Shown piece after piece: positions 52,949 through 62,352 of a DNA stretch of 64,000 nt. Below the pieces are notes generated by a model. That model saw only the letters and a list, made by a program, of their open reading frames with translations, was not told the DNA's origin and did no database searches. Location: NCBI RefSeq assembly GCF_019249215.1, contig NZ_JAESDI010000015.1, positions 52,205 through 116,204 of the forward strand, in the 5' to 3' direction. Every line of letters starts with the position of its first letter. Position 1 is the first letter of the stretch. The DNA comes from Alteromonas lipotrueae (lineage in GTDB: Bacteria; Pseudomonadota; Gammaproteobacteria; Enterobacterales; Alteromonadaceae). Both the position numbers and the translations under genes were made by a program.

Positions 52949-53980
52949 ATGCAATCATTAGGTACTCTTGAGGATTTACCTCAATCCTACCGCGATAAAT
53001 TAATCGATTTAAACTTGGTGCCACTCTGGCCCAATATGCGTGCCGTTTTGCCTCATAAGGTCCCGAGCCGTAAAACCCAAACGTTAAATTGGCAATTTGA
53101 CACACTTCGTCCTCTGTTAATCGAAGCAGGGGATTTAACGCCGATGGAAAAAGCCGAACGTCGCGTATTGGTGCTGGCTAATCCAGGACACGGGCTAACC
53201 AACATGCAAGCCACTCCCAGTATTTATATGGGGTTGCAGTTAATATTACCGGGCGAAACCGCCCCCAATCACCGCCATACACCCAACGCCGTACGCATTA
53301 TCATTGAAGGCGAAGGGGCAACCACCATTGTCGACGGCGAGCCTTGCATCATGGAACGAGGTGACTTGATTCTGACGCCATCTGGAAAATGGCACGAGCA
53401 CCAGCACGACGGCGACGGACCGATTATTTGGTTAGACATACTCGATCTGCCTTTGATGTATCAACTAGAAGGCTCTTGGGCAATTGAGGGAAAAACTCAG
53501 ACCAAGGTGCTTGAACGGGATAAATCCTTTGCCGAATACAGCGCCGCAGGCGTGGTGCCTGAATTGGATTTTAAAAGAGAGAATACGGATTCGCCGATGC
53601 TGCGCTACCCATGGACAAGAACACGGGCTTGTTTGATGGAAATGGCTCAGCACTACAGTGACAGTCCAATCCGCATCGCTTATGTCAATCCAGAAAACGG
53701 AGCCAGCTTATTCCCCAGCATTGGCTTTGGCGCCATGATGCTACGCCCTAACGAAACCCTATCTTTGCCTAAACGCACAAGCGCCTGTGTTTTCCATATT
53801 GTCGAGGGTCAAGGCACTCTACAAGTGGATTCAAACGACGCTTTGCTATGGACAGAAAAGGACACGCTCAGCGCGCCCGGTTACAGCGAGGTAACGCTCA
53901 GCAACACCTCTGCAACTGAGCCTGCGTTCATTATCACTGCCGACGAAGCGCCACTACATCGTTACCTCGGTATTTTTTAA
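52949..53980 (+). CDS. nagI: Gentisate 1,2-dioxygenase
   Basis: 343 residues, two cupin domains. The N-terminal cupin has the iron ligands in NHRHTPNAVRIIIEG and the following HEHQHDG; the second cupin (ASLFPSIGFGAMMLRP, VFHIVEGQG) lacks the full His set, as usual. It opens the gentisate ring between C1 and C2 to maleylpyruvate using Fe(II) and O2. AAGGAG precedes the ATG. Between nagL and nagK in the operon. Confidence 0.94.
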   Translation: MQSLGTLEDLPQSYRDKLIDLNLVPLWPNMRAVLPHKVPSRKTQTLNWQFDTLRPLLIEAGDLTPMEKAERRVLVLANPGHGLTNMQATPSIYMGLQLILPGETAPNHRHTPNAVRIIIEGEGATTIVDGEPCIMERGDLILTPSGKWHEHQHDGDGPIIWLDILDLPLMYQLEGSWAIEGKTQTKVLERDKSFAEYSAAGVVPELDFKRENTDSPMLRYPWTRTRACLMEMAQHYSDSPIRIAYVNPENGASLFPSIGFGAMMLRPNETLSLPKRTSACVFHIVEGQGTLQVDSNDALLWTEKDTLSAPGYSEVTLSNTSATEPAFIITADEAPLHRYLGIF

Positions 53981-54015
53981 CCCTTATCAATACAGCATTT
54001 ATAAAAGGAAAAAAC

Positions 54016-54714
54016 ATGACAAATAAACTCGTATTCCCCGCTAAAGAAACCATTTTGGCGCCCATTGAAGGCTCTGATAGCCTGTTTCCTATCCATCGTA
54101 TTTTTTGTGTGGGACGAAATTACCATGCTCATGCGGCGGAAATGGGTGCCACCGTTGATAAAAGTGTACAAAGTCCTTTTTACTTTATTAAGGATGCCAG
54201 TACTTACGTGGCAACAGGGGCAAGCATTGATTACCCACCCCAAACAGACAACTACCATTATGAAATGGAATTTGTCGTTGCGATTGGTGAAGAAGGCTTC
54301 AATGTCAGTGAAGAGAAAGCCGAAAACATCATTTTCGGCTACGCATGCGGTTTGGACATGACCCGTCGAGATCTCCAGTTAAACGCGAGAGAAACAGGCC
54401 GTCCTTGGGATCTGGGTAAAGACTTTGAAGAGTCTGCGATTCTGGCCCCCATTGTGCCAATAGGTAAAACAGGTGTGTTAAATGACGGCAAAATCGAATT
54501 GGCCGTGAATGGTGACACCAAACAATCTTCGGATATAAATTTGTTAATCTGGAACGTGCGTGAAATTATCGCCGACTTGTCCAAATTTTACCATCTACAA
54601 CCCGGCGATTTGATTTACACTGGTACGCCAGATGGCGTTGGGCCTGTCGTTTCTGGAGACAAAATAAGCGGAAGTATCGAAGGTATCGGCGATATTCAGC
54701 TAACCATCCGTTAA
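54016..54714 (+). CDS. nagK: Fumarylpyruvate hydrolase
   Basis: 232 residues of the fumarylacetoacetate hydrolase family. FCVGRNYHAHAAEMG, the metal-binding acidic residues in YHYEMEFVVAIG and the C-terminal GDLIYTGTPDGVGPV are conserved. It splits fumarylpyruvate into fumarate and pyruvate, the last step of the salicylate/gentisate route. AAAGGAAAAA lies before the ATG. Last gene of the operon, followed by a terminator. Confidence 0.92.
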   Translation: MTNKLVFPAKETILAPIEGSDSLFPIHRIFCVGRNYHAHAAEMGATVDKSVQSPFYFIKDASTYVATGASIDYPPQTDNYHYEMEFVVAIGEEGFNVSEEKAENIIFGYACGLDMTRRDLQLNARETGRPWDLGKDFEESAILAPIVPIGKTGVLNDGKIELAVNGDTKQSSDINLLIWNVREIIADLSKFYHLQPGDLIYTGTPDGVGPVVSGDKISGSIEGIGDIQLTIR

Positions 54715-54738
54715 TCCCCCCGTCAAAACATCATCAAT

Positions 54739-54775
54739 AAAAGCTCCTAAATTAATGAAACATAGGGAGCTTTTT
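54739..54775 (+). terminator. Rho-independent terminator of the salicylate operon
   Basis: AAAAGCTCC arm and GGAGCTTTTT arm with a loop of about 18 nt and a T-run; 25 bp after nagK. Confidence 0.75.
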
Positions 54776-54930
54776 CTTAAGTGCTGAAAAACGACCATGA
54801 CGGGGTAGTTTGGACATTCCCTCTTAATTTTTCAATTATCTCTGTAGCCCCTATCAGACTTGACATGCAGAGGACTGTCAATTTTCAATAATTTGATGTG
54901 ATGGCCTATACTCTCAGTATTTGGGCAAAA

Positions 54931-55374
54931 ATGTCTTTTGAAAAACGACTGAGCATCCTTTACCAATCCGAAATAGACGATCTTTACGGTATTCCCGCGC
55001 TTGATGACGAACAAAGACGTCAATATTTCTCGCTGAATAGTATTGAAGGAGATGCAGCTACTCGCATCCGCAATATTTCACATCGATGTTTCTTTGTTGC
55101 CTTACTGGGCTACTTCAAAATCAAACCCATCTGTTTAAATGCGTCATTTGGTGATACTGAATCCGATCTTCGTTTTATCGCAAGTGAACATTATGATAAG
55201 ACAACTTTAAAACGTTTCACGGTGAGTCCTGCGCAAATCTCGCGGTTCTATAAGCGTATATTTGAACTGCTTAACCATCATGAATGGAATAAATCATGGC
55301 AATCCCGATTATCCGCGCATGCCAATGAAATTGCGGTTACGTGTATAGAGCCAAGATATTTATTTGATGCATAA
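54931..55374 (+). pseudogene. Tn3-family transposase, N-terminal (DUF4158) fragment
   Basis: About 147 residues. EIDDLYGIPALDDEQRRQYFSLNSIEGDAATRI and FFVALLGYFKIKP...ESDLRFIASEHY follow the DUF4158 domain at the start of one group of Tn3-like transposases (full length near 1000 residues). The frame closes at 55374, so the DDE catalytic part is absent. An in-frame start 11 codons earlier exists. It is the first of several broken pieces right of the salicylate operon. Confidence 0.75.
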
Positions 55375-55375
55375 A

Positions 55376-55525
55376 TTTGCGCGGTTCCTTCCCTAAAACT
55401 GGTTTGTAAAACTGCCTATCCCACTTTTCAATGTCTTGAATAGTGGTATGAAGACCGCCATCACCAACCCAAAAAACGTTAGCCATGTTGTTGATGTATT
55501 CACCTGACAGACTAGCGGTAAAAGA
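55376..55525 (-). pseudogene. Serine-hydrolase (beta-lactamase-like) fragment
   Basis: The minus strand reads SLSGEYINNMANVFWVGDGGLHTTIQDIEKWDRQFYKPVLGKEP without a start codon, after an in-frame TAA. The VGDGGLHTTIQDIEKWDRQFY block is typical of class C beta-lactamase-related serine hydrolases shortly before their C-terminal third. The rest is missing. Junction with the Tn3 fragment lies near 55375. Confidence 0.6.
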
Positions 55526-55900
55526 AGATTAGAGCGTAATTCTTGCTGAAAATCAGCACGAAGAGGCTGGTATTACGTTGACATCACGGGAGCGTCCATA
55601 TATGTCTCGATAGTAGCTCGCAGATACTGACAAACCTGAGTTCTGGGTAAGTAATGCCTATCTGTCATCGTAATGTGGTTGCAAAGTAGAATAACCCAAG
55701 GCAAAGTTATATTCACAATAAAATCAATTTAGAAGCCGTAGAATGATGGAAAACAAGTCGGCTTTTTTCAGCCTCGATAAATTGCTGTACGTTGATTGCC
55801 GCAAATGGCTATTATTTAAAAACTATTAACAGGGGTGAATAAATAGCAGGTTCTGGCCTATTTATCGCACCAATAATCTGCTGAGATAGAGCGCCGTAGT
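55526..55900. other. Intergenic region before the glycoside hydrolase
   Basis: 375 bp in which I see no gene, repeat or clear promoter. Confidence 0.5.
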
Positions 55901-57649
55901 ATGCTTAATATCAATTTCCGTTTCTCTCAAGCGCTCGTGATGTTGACGTGTTTGATGTCTTTAGTAGGCTGCATGATGACGTCAAAAGATCCACAGCCAA
56001 GTGTCGTATCGTTTGGGCAATCGCATGAAAAAGCGCTGAGTGTCGCCACAAATATTTTACCTAAGTTGCATATTCGCAACGGGCGCAGCGTTTTCTTCGT
56101 GGATAATAAGCCTTTTTTGATGCTTTGCGCTCAGACAAATAATTCCAGTAATTATGTGGCCGCACTGCCATCAGTGTGGGAGAGTGTCGAGGCGTTGGGT
56201 GCCAATACACTGCAAATCCCCGTTTCATGGGAGCAGATTGAGCCGATTGAAGGTGAATTTGATTTCTCGTTTCTCGATACGTTATTAGAACAGGCACGAA
56301 CACGAAATGTACGTGTTGTTCCTTTGTGGTTCGGTGCTTTTAAAAATACTTCTCCAAGTTATACTCCTCCTTGGGTTAAGCTAGACAATCAGCGTTTTCC
56401 TCGAATGATACGACCTGACGGGGATAATCACTATGCGCTCTCGCCGCACAGTCAGGAATTATTTATGGCTGAACGCAAAGCATTTACGGCGTTTATGCGG
56501 CATTTGAAAAAGTATGATCGTCAACACACGGTAATCATGGTGCAAGTAGAAAACGAGGTCGGTGTATATGGCCTCGTTCGCGATCATTCAGCGTTGGCAA
56601 ATTCAGTGTTTGAAGCGCCGGTTCCGCCTGAACTTGCGAAAAATTTAGGCCTTAAAAACGGTATTTGGCGCGATGCTTTTGGTAAAGACGCCGAAGAAAT
56701 GTTCACGGCTTATGCGTTTGCTCGTTACGTAGGCCGACTCGCTGAGGCTGGGCGGGAAGTTCTGAATTTACCGATGTATACCAATGCGGCGCTTCGTCAT
56801 CCCACGGCCAAGCAATCACCGGGGCAATACGCCACTGGTGGGCCAACGTTTAACGTTCTCGACGTGTGGAAGGTAGGCGCGCCTGCAATAGACATGCTAA
56901 CCCCGGATATCTATTTACCCAAATCTCATGACTACAATGCAGTATTAGACCAGTATGCAAGGATTGATAACCCGCTTTTTGTTTCTGAAACGGGAACTCA
57001 CGATGCCTATCCTCGTTACTTTTTCGAAGTTTTGGGTCGCGGTGCCATAGGCTTCTCACCTTTTGGTATCGATGATGCTGACTACAAAGTTCACCCTAAT
57101 GATATAACGGGGTTTAAACCTGACGATATCGAAGGGTTTGCGGCAAACTACGCCCTGATCAAAAATGCTGCCAGTGAGTGGTCACGTCTGGGTTTTGAGA
57201 ACGGTATCTGGGGTGCAGCACGCGGAGATAACAACGGTTCTCGTCATTTTAATCTTGGGAGTTGGCTTGCCGAGGTTAGCTTCGATGAGTGGCCATTCGG
57301 TTATCGGGCCTGGTCCGCGTCAAATGCAACAGGACTCAAGCAGCCGAATGAATTCAAAAATGCCGGTGTCCTTATCGCAAAAATGGATGAGAACGTATTT
57401 TTAGTGACCGGGAAAAATGCCCGAATTGAATTTAAGAAAAACAACGAAACACTACCAAACCAACAAGCGATCTTTGTGTCCGTTGAAGAAGTTGAATTTA
57501 CAGACGCAGAGTGGCTTTTTCAGCGAATGTGGAACGGCGATCAAACGGACTACGGAATCAACTTTACCGATCTGAACAAGACCTTTCGAATTACGCTGGG
57601 GAGCTATAATTCGAAAAGTGCTCAACGTTCAAAACCTAAGTCTTATTAA
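55901..57649 (+). CDS. Beta-galactosidase-like glycoside hydrolase with DUF5597 domain, lipoprotein
   Basis: 582 residues. Signal peptide with lipobox LVGC near residue 24, so it is membrane anchored. The TIM barrel resembles GH35/GH42 enzymes: FLMLCAQTNNSSNYV and ANTLQIPVSWEQIEPIEGEFDF at the start, the acid/base Glu in VQVENEVGVYG and the nucleophile Glu in PLFVSETG. The C-terminal part fits DUF5597 of such enzymes. It should hydrolyse beta-galactosides or related plant/algal oligosaccharides. Flanked by truncated genes and transposase remains, so it was probably acquired together with them. Confidence 0.85.
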   Translation: MLNINFRFSQALVMLTCLMSLVGCMMTSKDPQPSVVSFGQSHEKALSVATNILPKLHIRNGRSVFFVDNKPFLMLCAQTNNSSNYVAALPSVWESVEALGANTLQIPVSWEQIEPIEGEFDFSFLDTLLEQARTRNVRVVPLWFGAFKNTSPSYTPPWVKLDNQRFPRMIRPDGDNHYALSPHSQELFMAERKAFTAFMRHLKKYDRQHTVIMVQVENEVGVYGLVRDHSALANSVFEAPVPPELAKNLGLKNGIWRDAFGKDAEEMFTAYAFARYVGRLAEAGREVLNLPMYTNAALRHPTAKQSPGQYATGGPTFNVLDVWKVGAPAIDMLTPDIYLPKSHDYNAVLDQYARIDNPLFVSETGTHDAYPRYFFEVLGRGAIGFSPFGIDDADYKVHPNDITGFKPDDIEGFAANYALIKNAASEWSRLGFENGIWGAARGDNNGSRHFNLGSWLAEVSFDEWPFGYRAWSASNATGLKQPNEFKNAGVLIAKMDENVFLVTGKNARIEFKKNNETLPNQQAIFVSVEEVEFTDAEWLFQRMWNGDQTDYGINFTDLNKTFRITLGSYNSKSAQRSKPKSY

Positions 57650-57858
57650 ATGCGAATATTGATTGACCCTGTGACCAAATGAAGTAAACATCCACTCGAA
57701 CGAATATTTGTAAAGACATATATCCGCTTGCGGAGTTATAGAAAAAGGAGAGTCGACAGATGGAGTTAAAGTCAATAGAAGATATCAAAGCTCTTAATTG
57801 ATATATAAAGATAGAGCAAATTCAAAGAATCGAAAAGAAGTATCATCGACTTGGTTTA

Positions 57859-58173
57859 GTGCCATATATAACTTTTGGTACGCTATTGGTTTATTTTATT
57901 TTTCTTAGCACTTCCGTTTATTGTAAATCAGTCGAAATTCCTCGTAGCGAAACTGTCAGTTTAATTGAAAAATCAACATCTAGAGTTTATCCGCTGTTTA
58001 TCAAAACGCCACGTTCTTACTCGCCAAATACTGACAAAACATACCCTGTTATTTATTTGACTGATGCCCCATACGCTTTTCAGTTGGCGTCTTGGGCTAC
58101 ACGGTTTCCAATGAACTCTGGCGCTATGAAAAAGGCTATAATTGTTGGTATATCATATTCAAAAGGTGAGTAG
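57859..58173 (+). pseudogene. Esterase (alpha/beta hydrolase) N-terminal fragment
   Basis: 104 residues: signal-peptide-like start, then SRVYPLFIKTPRSYSPNTDKTYPVIYLTDAPYAF and KKAIIVGISY, the first strands of the enterochelin-esterase-like (IroE/Fes type) family. The frame ends before the nucleophile Ser, so only a fragment is left. Thirty-three codons upstream in the same frame a 13-codon ORF (MELKSIEDIKALN at 57760-57801) has a perfect AAAGGAG site; it looks like the first codons of a SnoaL-like gene cut by a stop. Confidence 0.65.
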
Positions 58174-58377
58174 AAGTAAAACTAACGCTACCCTTCGTTA
58201 CAGCTGGCTTTTAGGTTGGTTAGATGTTCATTGCTAAGATGGTTTAAGCATTTTGGTTAATAGGACAGTTGTCATTGTTTGATCTTTTCAAGCCTTTGGT
58301 ACAGCAATTTTGGAATTCGAGCGCAAGCTGCCCTAGCATGACAGGATTTATTTCTTAGTATCTTATTTTGCTTTTGT

Positions 58378-58647
58378 CTACGCCCCAAAGTTGAAGTCGC
58401 GCTGAACCAGTTTCTCATGCTTGCAGTCGTCACAAACTACACGCAAAAAGCCATGCTCAAGCCGACCACACCTAAGAAACTCTTCAAACTCTTTTTCCAC
58501 ATGGTGTGGTAACGACTTTCCTTGATGTCCAAGCTGCTTCAGAAATTCTGGATAGTGATGTTCGACCAATTGATACAGTATTGTCTGCTCTGGACGATGT
58601 CGTTTAAAGGTATGAGAGTGAGTTGCTAGCAATGGCATCCTTGCCAT
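58378..58647 (-). pseudogene. IS91-family transposase, N-terminal zinc-binding fragment
   Basis: 89 residues. YQLVEHHYPEFLKQLGHQGKSLPHHVEKEFEEFLRCGRLEHGFLRVVCDDCKHEKLV is the N-terminal zinc-binding segment of IS91/ISCR-type (HUH, rolling-circle) transposases. It ends at FNFGA instead of continuing to the second Cys pair and the HUH/Tyr catalytic domain, so it is a truncated remnant. Confidence 0.8.
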
Positions 58648-59039
58648 GAATTGGCATCAAAGTGTGTCAATGAATTTCATGTAAATCTACTGATCAATAG
58701 GGTGGGAAATGCATTGCGCCAAGGTCCGCTCAACGCACATATTACTGCCGTTCTAATACAAACGTGTGATCGGACGCAACTGGCAAATTTCTGAATTTCG
58801 GGTTAGGTAAAAATAGCCTATACCTTAACCCTAAATTGAAACCGCTAAATAATGCCTTTTATTGATGTAGTTAAGTGGCGACGTTTCTCAGTATCGTTTA
58901 ATGACGCTTGTCCATTGCCGAATATATTGATGCACTGTAACTTCAATTATTCATTGCAGTGTAAAGTCTGATCGATTCAAGTAACCAGATTCATATGTAG
59001 TACAATGCCGTCTAAATCAAACGTTTTAAAGGGGCGCCA
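58648..59039. other. Gene-free interval before selO
   Basis: 392 bp holding no recognisable gene; the right end is the selO promoter region with AAAGGGG before its ATG. The accessory region ends somewhere in this interval. Confidence 0.5.
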
Positions 59040-60743
59040 ATGTTAGACGATCAAGAAAATAAAACTGAACAGCCAATTCAAACTATTAGCGACCTTGCAA
59101 AATACGTTGATTATTCGTTTCTAGGCAGCCTGGTTGTGGATCCGCACGCGCAAGAAGACGGCAATGAGCATAACCCAAGGCAGGTATTCTCTGGCCATTA
59201 TGTACCGGTAACGCCCACCCCTATTGAAAACCCCATGTACGTTGTTCATAGCCAAACGTTCTTCGAAGAATTAGGGTTTAATAATAGCCTTGCCCACACG
59301 CCTGAATTTATGCGCTTATTTTCTGGCGACATGTCTTCCCTTCCCGCCGAAATAAGGCCTTATGGGTGGGCTACCGGCTACGCTTTGTCAATTTATGGCA
59401 CCGAATATATTCAGCAATGCCCATTTTCAACGGGCAATGGGTACGGAGATGGACGAGCTCTTTCAGTACTAGAAATTGTTACTAATGGAAAGCGCTTTGA
59501 AATGCAGTTAAAGGGCGCAGGAAGAACACCCTACTGCCGAGGTGCAGACGGCAGAGCGGTATTGCGCTCCAGTGTGCGAGAGTTTTTAGTACAAGAGCAT
59601 ATGCACGCATTGGGTATCCCTACTTCTCGCTCTCTCAGTTTATTTATGTCTCAGTCTGAAACTGTCGACAGACCTTGGTATTTAGAGGGCTCTAACTCTC
59701 AAGACCCAGAAGTCATGGTGCCAAACCTTGTGGCCATCTCAACTCGCGTTGCTCCTTCTTTTATTCGCGTGGGTCAGCTAGAACTTTTTGGAAGACGGGC
59801 AAGAAGCAACGAACACCCTACTGCTTTAAATGAGCTTCAGCTTCTGGCAGCACATTTGATTGAACGTGAGTATAAAGGTGATATCGATACAGCCCAACCA
59901 TTTGAAGCTCAGCTTGTTGCCCTTGCTACTGCCTTTCAAGACCGACTCACATCACTTGTGGCGCATTGGATTCGAGTAGGTTACTGCCAAGGAAACTTCA
60001 ATAGCGACAACTGCGCGGCAGGAGGCTATACACTAGATTACGGCCCCTTTGGATTTTGTGAGTTGTTCGACCCGGCTTACCAACCATGGACTGGTGGAGG
60101 ACGTCATTTCTCGTTTTTAAACCAGCCTGTAGCGGCAGAAAAAAACTTTGATATGTTCTGTCGTGCCATCGAGCCCTTGCTCACCAATGCACCAGCTGAA
60201 CTAGAAGCATTACGTGATGTGAACAGCAATTTTGCCTCGGCCATGCAAGAAAAGATGGACAACATGTGGGCCGCAAAACTCGGGCTTAACGCTTACGATA
60301 ATGAGCTGCTGCTTCAACTATTACACTTAATGATGCGCACTGGTGTGGACTATAACCACTTTTTCAGAGAGCTATCTAACCATCCTAAGGATGTTGAAGC
60401 ACTAAAAACAAGTTTTTATACTGAGCTTAAAGAAAGCTTGGTTTTTGAATGGAATGAGTGGCTAAAAAGTTGGCGAGCTCAACTTGAAAAGTCGGGTGAT
60501 ATTAACGAAAGCGTTAAGAAAATGAAGCTTACCAACCCTAAGTTTACATGGCGTGAATGGTTAGTGGTGCCGGCGTATAAAGACGCGGAAGTTGGCAATT
60601 TTGATCGCATTCACGCGCTACAAGACGTGCTTACTAAACCCTACGAAGAACAATCAGCGCAAACACAAAGCCATTATTACCGTTTGCGCCCTCCAGAATA
60701 TTTTAACGCTGGCGGTATTTCCCACTACAGTTGTTCTTCGTAG
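59040..60743 (+). CDS. selO: Protein adenylyltransferase SelO (YdiU)
   Basis: 567 residues, longer than E. coli SelO (about 480). A pseudokinase-fold enzyme that transfers AMP to Ser, Thr or Tyr of target proteins and is linked to redox homeostasis. Conserved blocks: [61 protein letters not shown] segment, and [26 protein letters not shown] with the catalytic-loop Asp-Asn. Start ATG 59040 is preceded by AAAGGGG. It begins the core-genome segment on the right. Confidence 0.93.
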   Translation: MLDDQENKTEQPIQTISDLAKYVDYSFLGSLVVDPHAQEDGNEHNPRQVFSGHYVPVTPTPIENPMYVVHSQTFFEELGFNNSLAHTPEFMRLFSGDMSSLPAEIRPYGWATGYALSIYGTEYIQQCPFSTGNGYGDGRALSVLEIVTNGKRFEMQLKGAGRTPYCRGADGRAVLRSSVREFLVQEHMHALGIPTSRSLSLFMSQSETVDRPWYLEGSNSQDPEVMVPNLVAISTRVAPSFIRVGQLELFGRRARSNEHPTALNELQLLAAHLIEREYKGDIDTAQPFEAQLVALATAFQDRLTSLVAHWIRVGYCQGNFNSDNCAAGGYTLDYGPFGFCELFDPAYQPWTGGGRHFSFLNQPVAAEKNFDMFCRAIEPLLTNAPAELEALRDVNSNFASAMQEKMDNMWAAKLGLNAYDNELLLQLLHLMMRTGVDYNHFFRELSNHPKDVEALKTSFYTELKESLVFEWNEWLKSWRAQLEKSGDINESVKKMKLTNPKFTWREWLVVPAYKDAEVGNFDRIHALQDVLTKPYEEQSAQTQSHYYRLRPPEYFNAGGISHYSCSS

Positions 60744-60802
60744 AAGGTTAGCCCTTTATTAGGGCTAGCCGTTACAGTAAAGCTAGAAACTATAACGAGC
60801 AG

Positions 60803-61183
60803 TTACTTTGCTTCAACAAAGCGCGTTTCTAAATAGCCAATAATCGCTTTAGAGTCATATAACCACTCAACGCTATCTTTATTTTCAATTCGAAGACATG
60901 GCGTTTGAATTTTTCCGCCACCTTGTAACAACTCCTCTCTATACGGCGACCCCTCTGATACGTTTCGCTTTTGAATAGGCACATTGTATTTGTACATTGC
61001 TCGGCGAGTTTTAATGCAGAAAGGGCAACCAAAGAACTGGTATAAAGCCAAATTTTGGCTTTCTTCAGCCACCTGCACTTGTTTTTCTGGCGAACGTTTT
61101 AGTTTAGTGCCACGGGTAATGACATCTATAAAAGCAATGATGGCCCCGAGTAGGTTGCGAATAAGGGTTATAAAGAATTTCAT
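60803..61183 (-). CDS. Glutaredoxin-like protein with N-terminal membrane segment
   Basis: 126 residues. A hydrophobic N-terminus (FFITLIRNLLGAIIAFIDVI) precedes a glutaredoxin fold with the dithiol motif CPFC in QFFGCPFCIKTRRAMY, the cis-Pro in TPCLRIE and the C-terminal DSKAIIGYLETRF. The protein is probably membrane attached with its redox domain on one face. Target unknown. Convergent with selO. Confidence 0.87.
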   Translation of the reverse strand: MKFFITLIRNLLGAIIAFIDVITRGTKLKRSPEKQVQVAEESQNLALYQFFGCPFCIKTRRAMYKYNVPIQKRNVSEGSPYREELLQGGGKIQTPCLRIENKDSVEWLYDSKAIIGYLETRFVEAK

Positions 61184-61504
61184 TTTACGGCTCTACTAAC
61201 GAATGATGAAATAAAAACGTGATTGTACTACTTGATGCCGCCCTTTGATAATTAAGATCATGAAATTTATTCATGTATCGATTGTGTAAATCTGCTTATT
61301 CAAAAGACTTTTAATTTTGGTGTATCGATAAGCTGAGTTTGAAACATATTATACCTGCACAACTTACGTCTTTAGATCTTACGCCTTCACGACTAACAAG
61401 CTAAACACCAAACAACACGCAGACAGGTGAATAGTAAAAAGGTAGAAAACCTGTGTTAATCTGTAACTGAAGTACAAAGCGATGTTCAAACACAAAGAGA
61501 AATT
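61184..61504. other. Intergenic region with two divergent promoters
   Basis: 321 bp between divergent genes; no further ORF or repeat is seen. Confidence 0.5.
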
Positions 61505-61939
61505 ATGAAAAAGCGGTATTGGCTACTTTGTTCGTTACCTCTAGTAGGTTGCTCTACTATCCCACCCGAATTAGGTGTCAGCGGCGAAACCCTAAAAGAT
61601 TGCCCTATTACTCCTAACTGCCATAGCAGTATGGATAAAAACGCTCAAGATATAGCACCTATTTTATTTAAAGGCTCAAGGGCGCAAGCGAAAGAGAAAT
61701 TAGTGGGCATTATTAATTCGCTACCTCGAACCACAATAGTTGAGGAGCAAGATAACTACCTAAGAGTAGAATTCAGGTCGCACTTAATTGGTTTTGTTGA
61801 TGATGTTGAATTTTTGCTTTCACAAAAAGCTGGTGATAGAACGCAGATTGACTTTAGATCGGCATCGCGGCTGGGCATTTCTGATCTTGGCGTAAACAAA
61901 GCGCGAATGAAAAAGATTAAAGTTTTGTTCGCACAGTGA
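61505..61939 (+). CDS. DUF1499-family lipoprotein
   Basis: 144 residues. Signal peptide with lipobox LVGC near residue 16, then the DUF1499 pattern: CPITPNCHSSMDK, a helix, YLRVEFRSHLIGFVDDVEFLL and IDFRSASRLGISDLGVNKARMKKIK. Function not established. A bidirectional terminator follows. Confidence 0.85.
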   Translation: MKKRYWLLCSLPLVGCSTIPPELGVSGETLKDCPITPNCHSSMDKNAQDIAPILFKGSRAQAKEKLVGIINSLPRTTIVEEQDNYLRVEFRSHLIGFVDDVEFLLSQKAGDRTQIDFRSASRLGISDLGVNKARMKKIKVLFAQ

Positions 61940-62040
61940 TACTGAAAACTTTAAACCCCAAATAACTGAGGTTTTTTATGTTTAAAACGAGTGAGGTTTT
62001 TATTTCTTAAAGTGTTTACCAATCATAGAATTACAAACAC

Positions 62041-62080
62041 AAAAAAGCCCCGCTCTTCGCAAAGAAAACGGGGCTTTTTT
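62041..62080. terminator. Bidirectional terminator between DUF1499 gene and tRNA-Ser
   Basis: AAAAAAGCCCCG/CGGGGCTTTTTT perfect 12-bp arms around a 16-nt loop; serves the DUF1499 gene on the plus strand and the tRNA gene on the minus strand. Confidence 0.85.
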
Positions 62081-62084
62081 TATT

Positions 62085-62174
62085 TGGCGGAGAGAGAGGG
62101 ATTCGAACCCTCGTTAGGTTTAACCCTAAACACACTTTCCAGGCGTGCGCCTTCAGCCACTCAGCCACCTCTCC
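62085..62174 (-). tRNA. tRNA-Ser (anticodon GGA)
   Basis: 90 nt including the encoded CCA. The minus strand starts GGAGAGGTGGCTGAGTGGC, has a long variable arm as expected of tRNA-Ser, anticodon loop CTGGAAA and T-arm GGGTTCGAATCCC. Confidence 0.95.
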
Positions 62175-62352
62175 AAACTTTGTGCTATTTGCGGTGAACG
62201 CAAACAACGAAATACTGCTTGGTAATTACCTTACGCGCGGACAATTCACCTTAAGCGCGCGTATAGTAGGTAAAGCGAGTGTCTTAATCAAGACGTTGCG
62301 CGAAAAAACACGCTAACTGCTGAATTATTACTCGCCTTTGCCTTATTAAGCG

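Noticed and set aside
46947..54775. Salicylate operon considered as part of the integron array
   Set aside because: No attC site lies within or after it and the genes form a normal multi-gene operon with its own regulator and terminator.
61991..62197. 68-residue open frame on the plus strand
   Set aside because: It runs across the terminator and antisense through tRNA-Ser.
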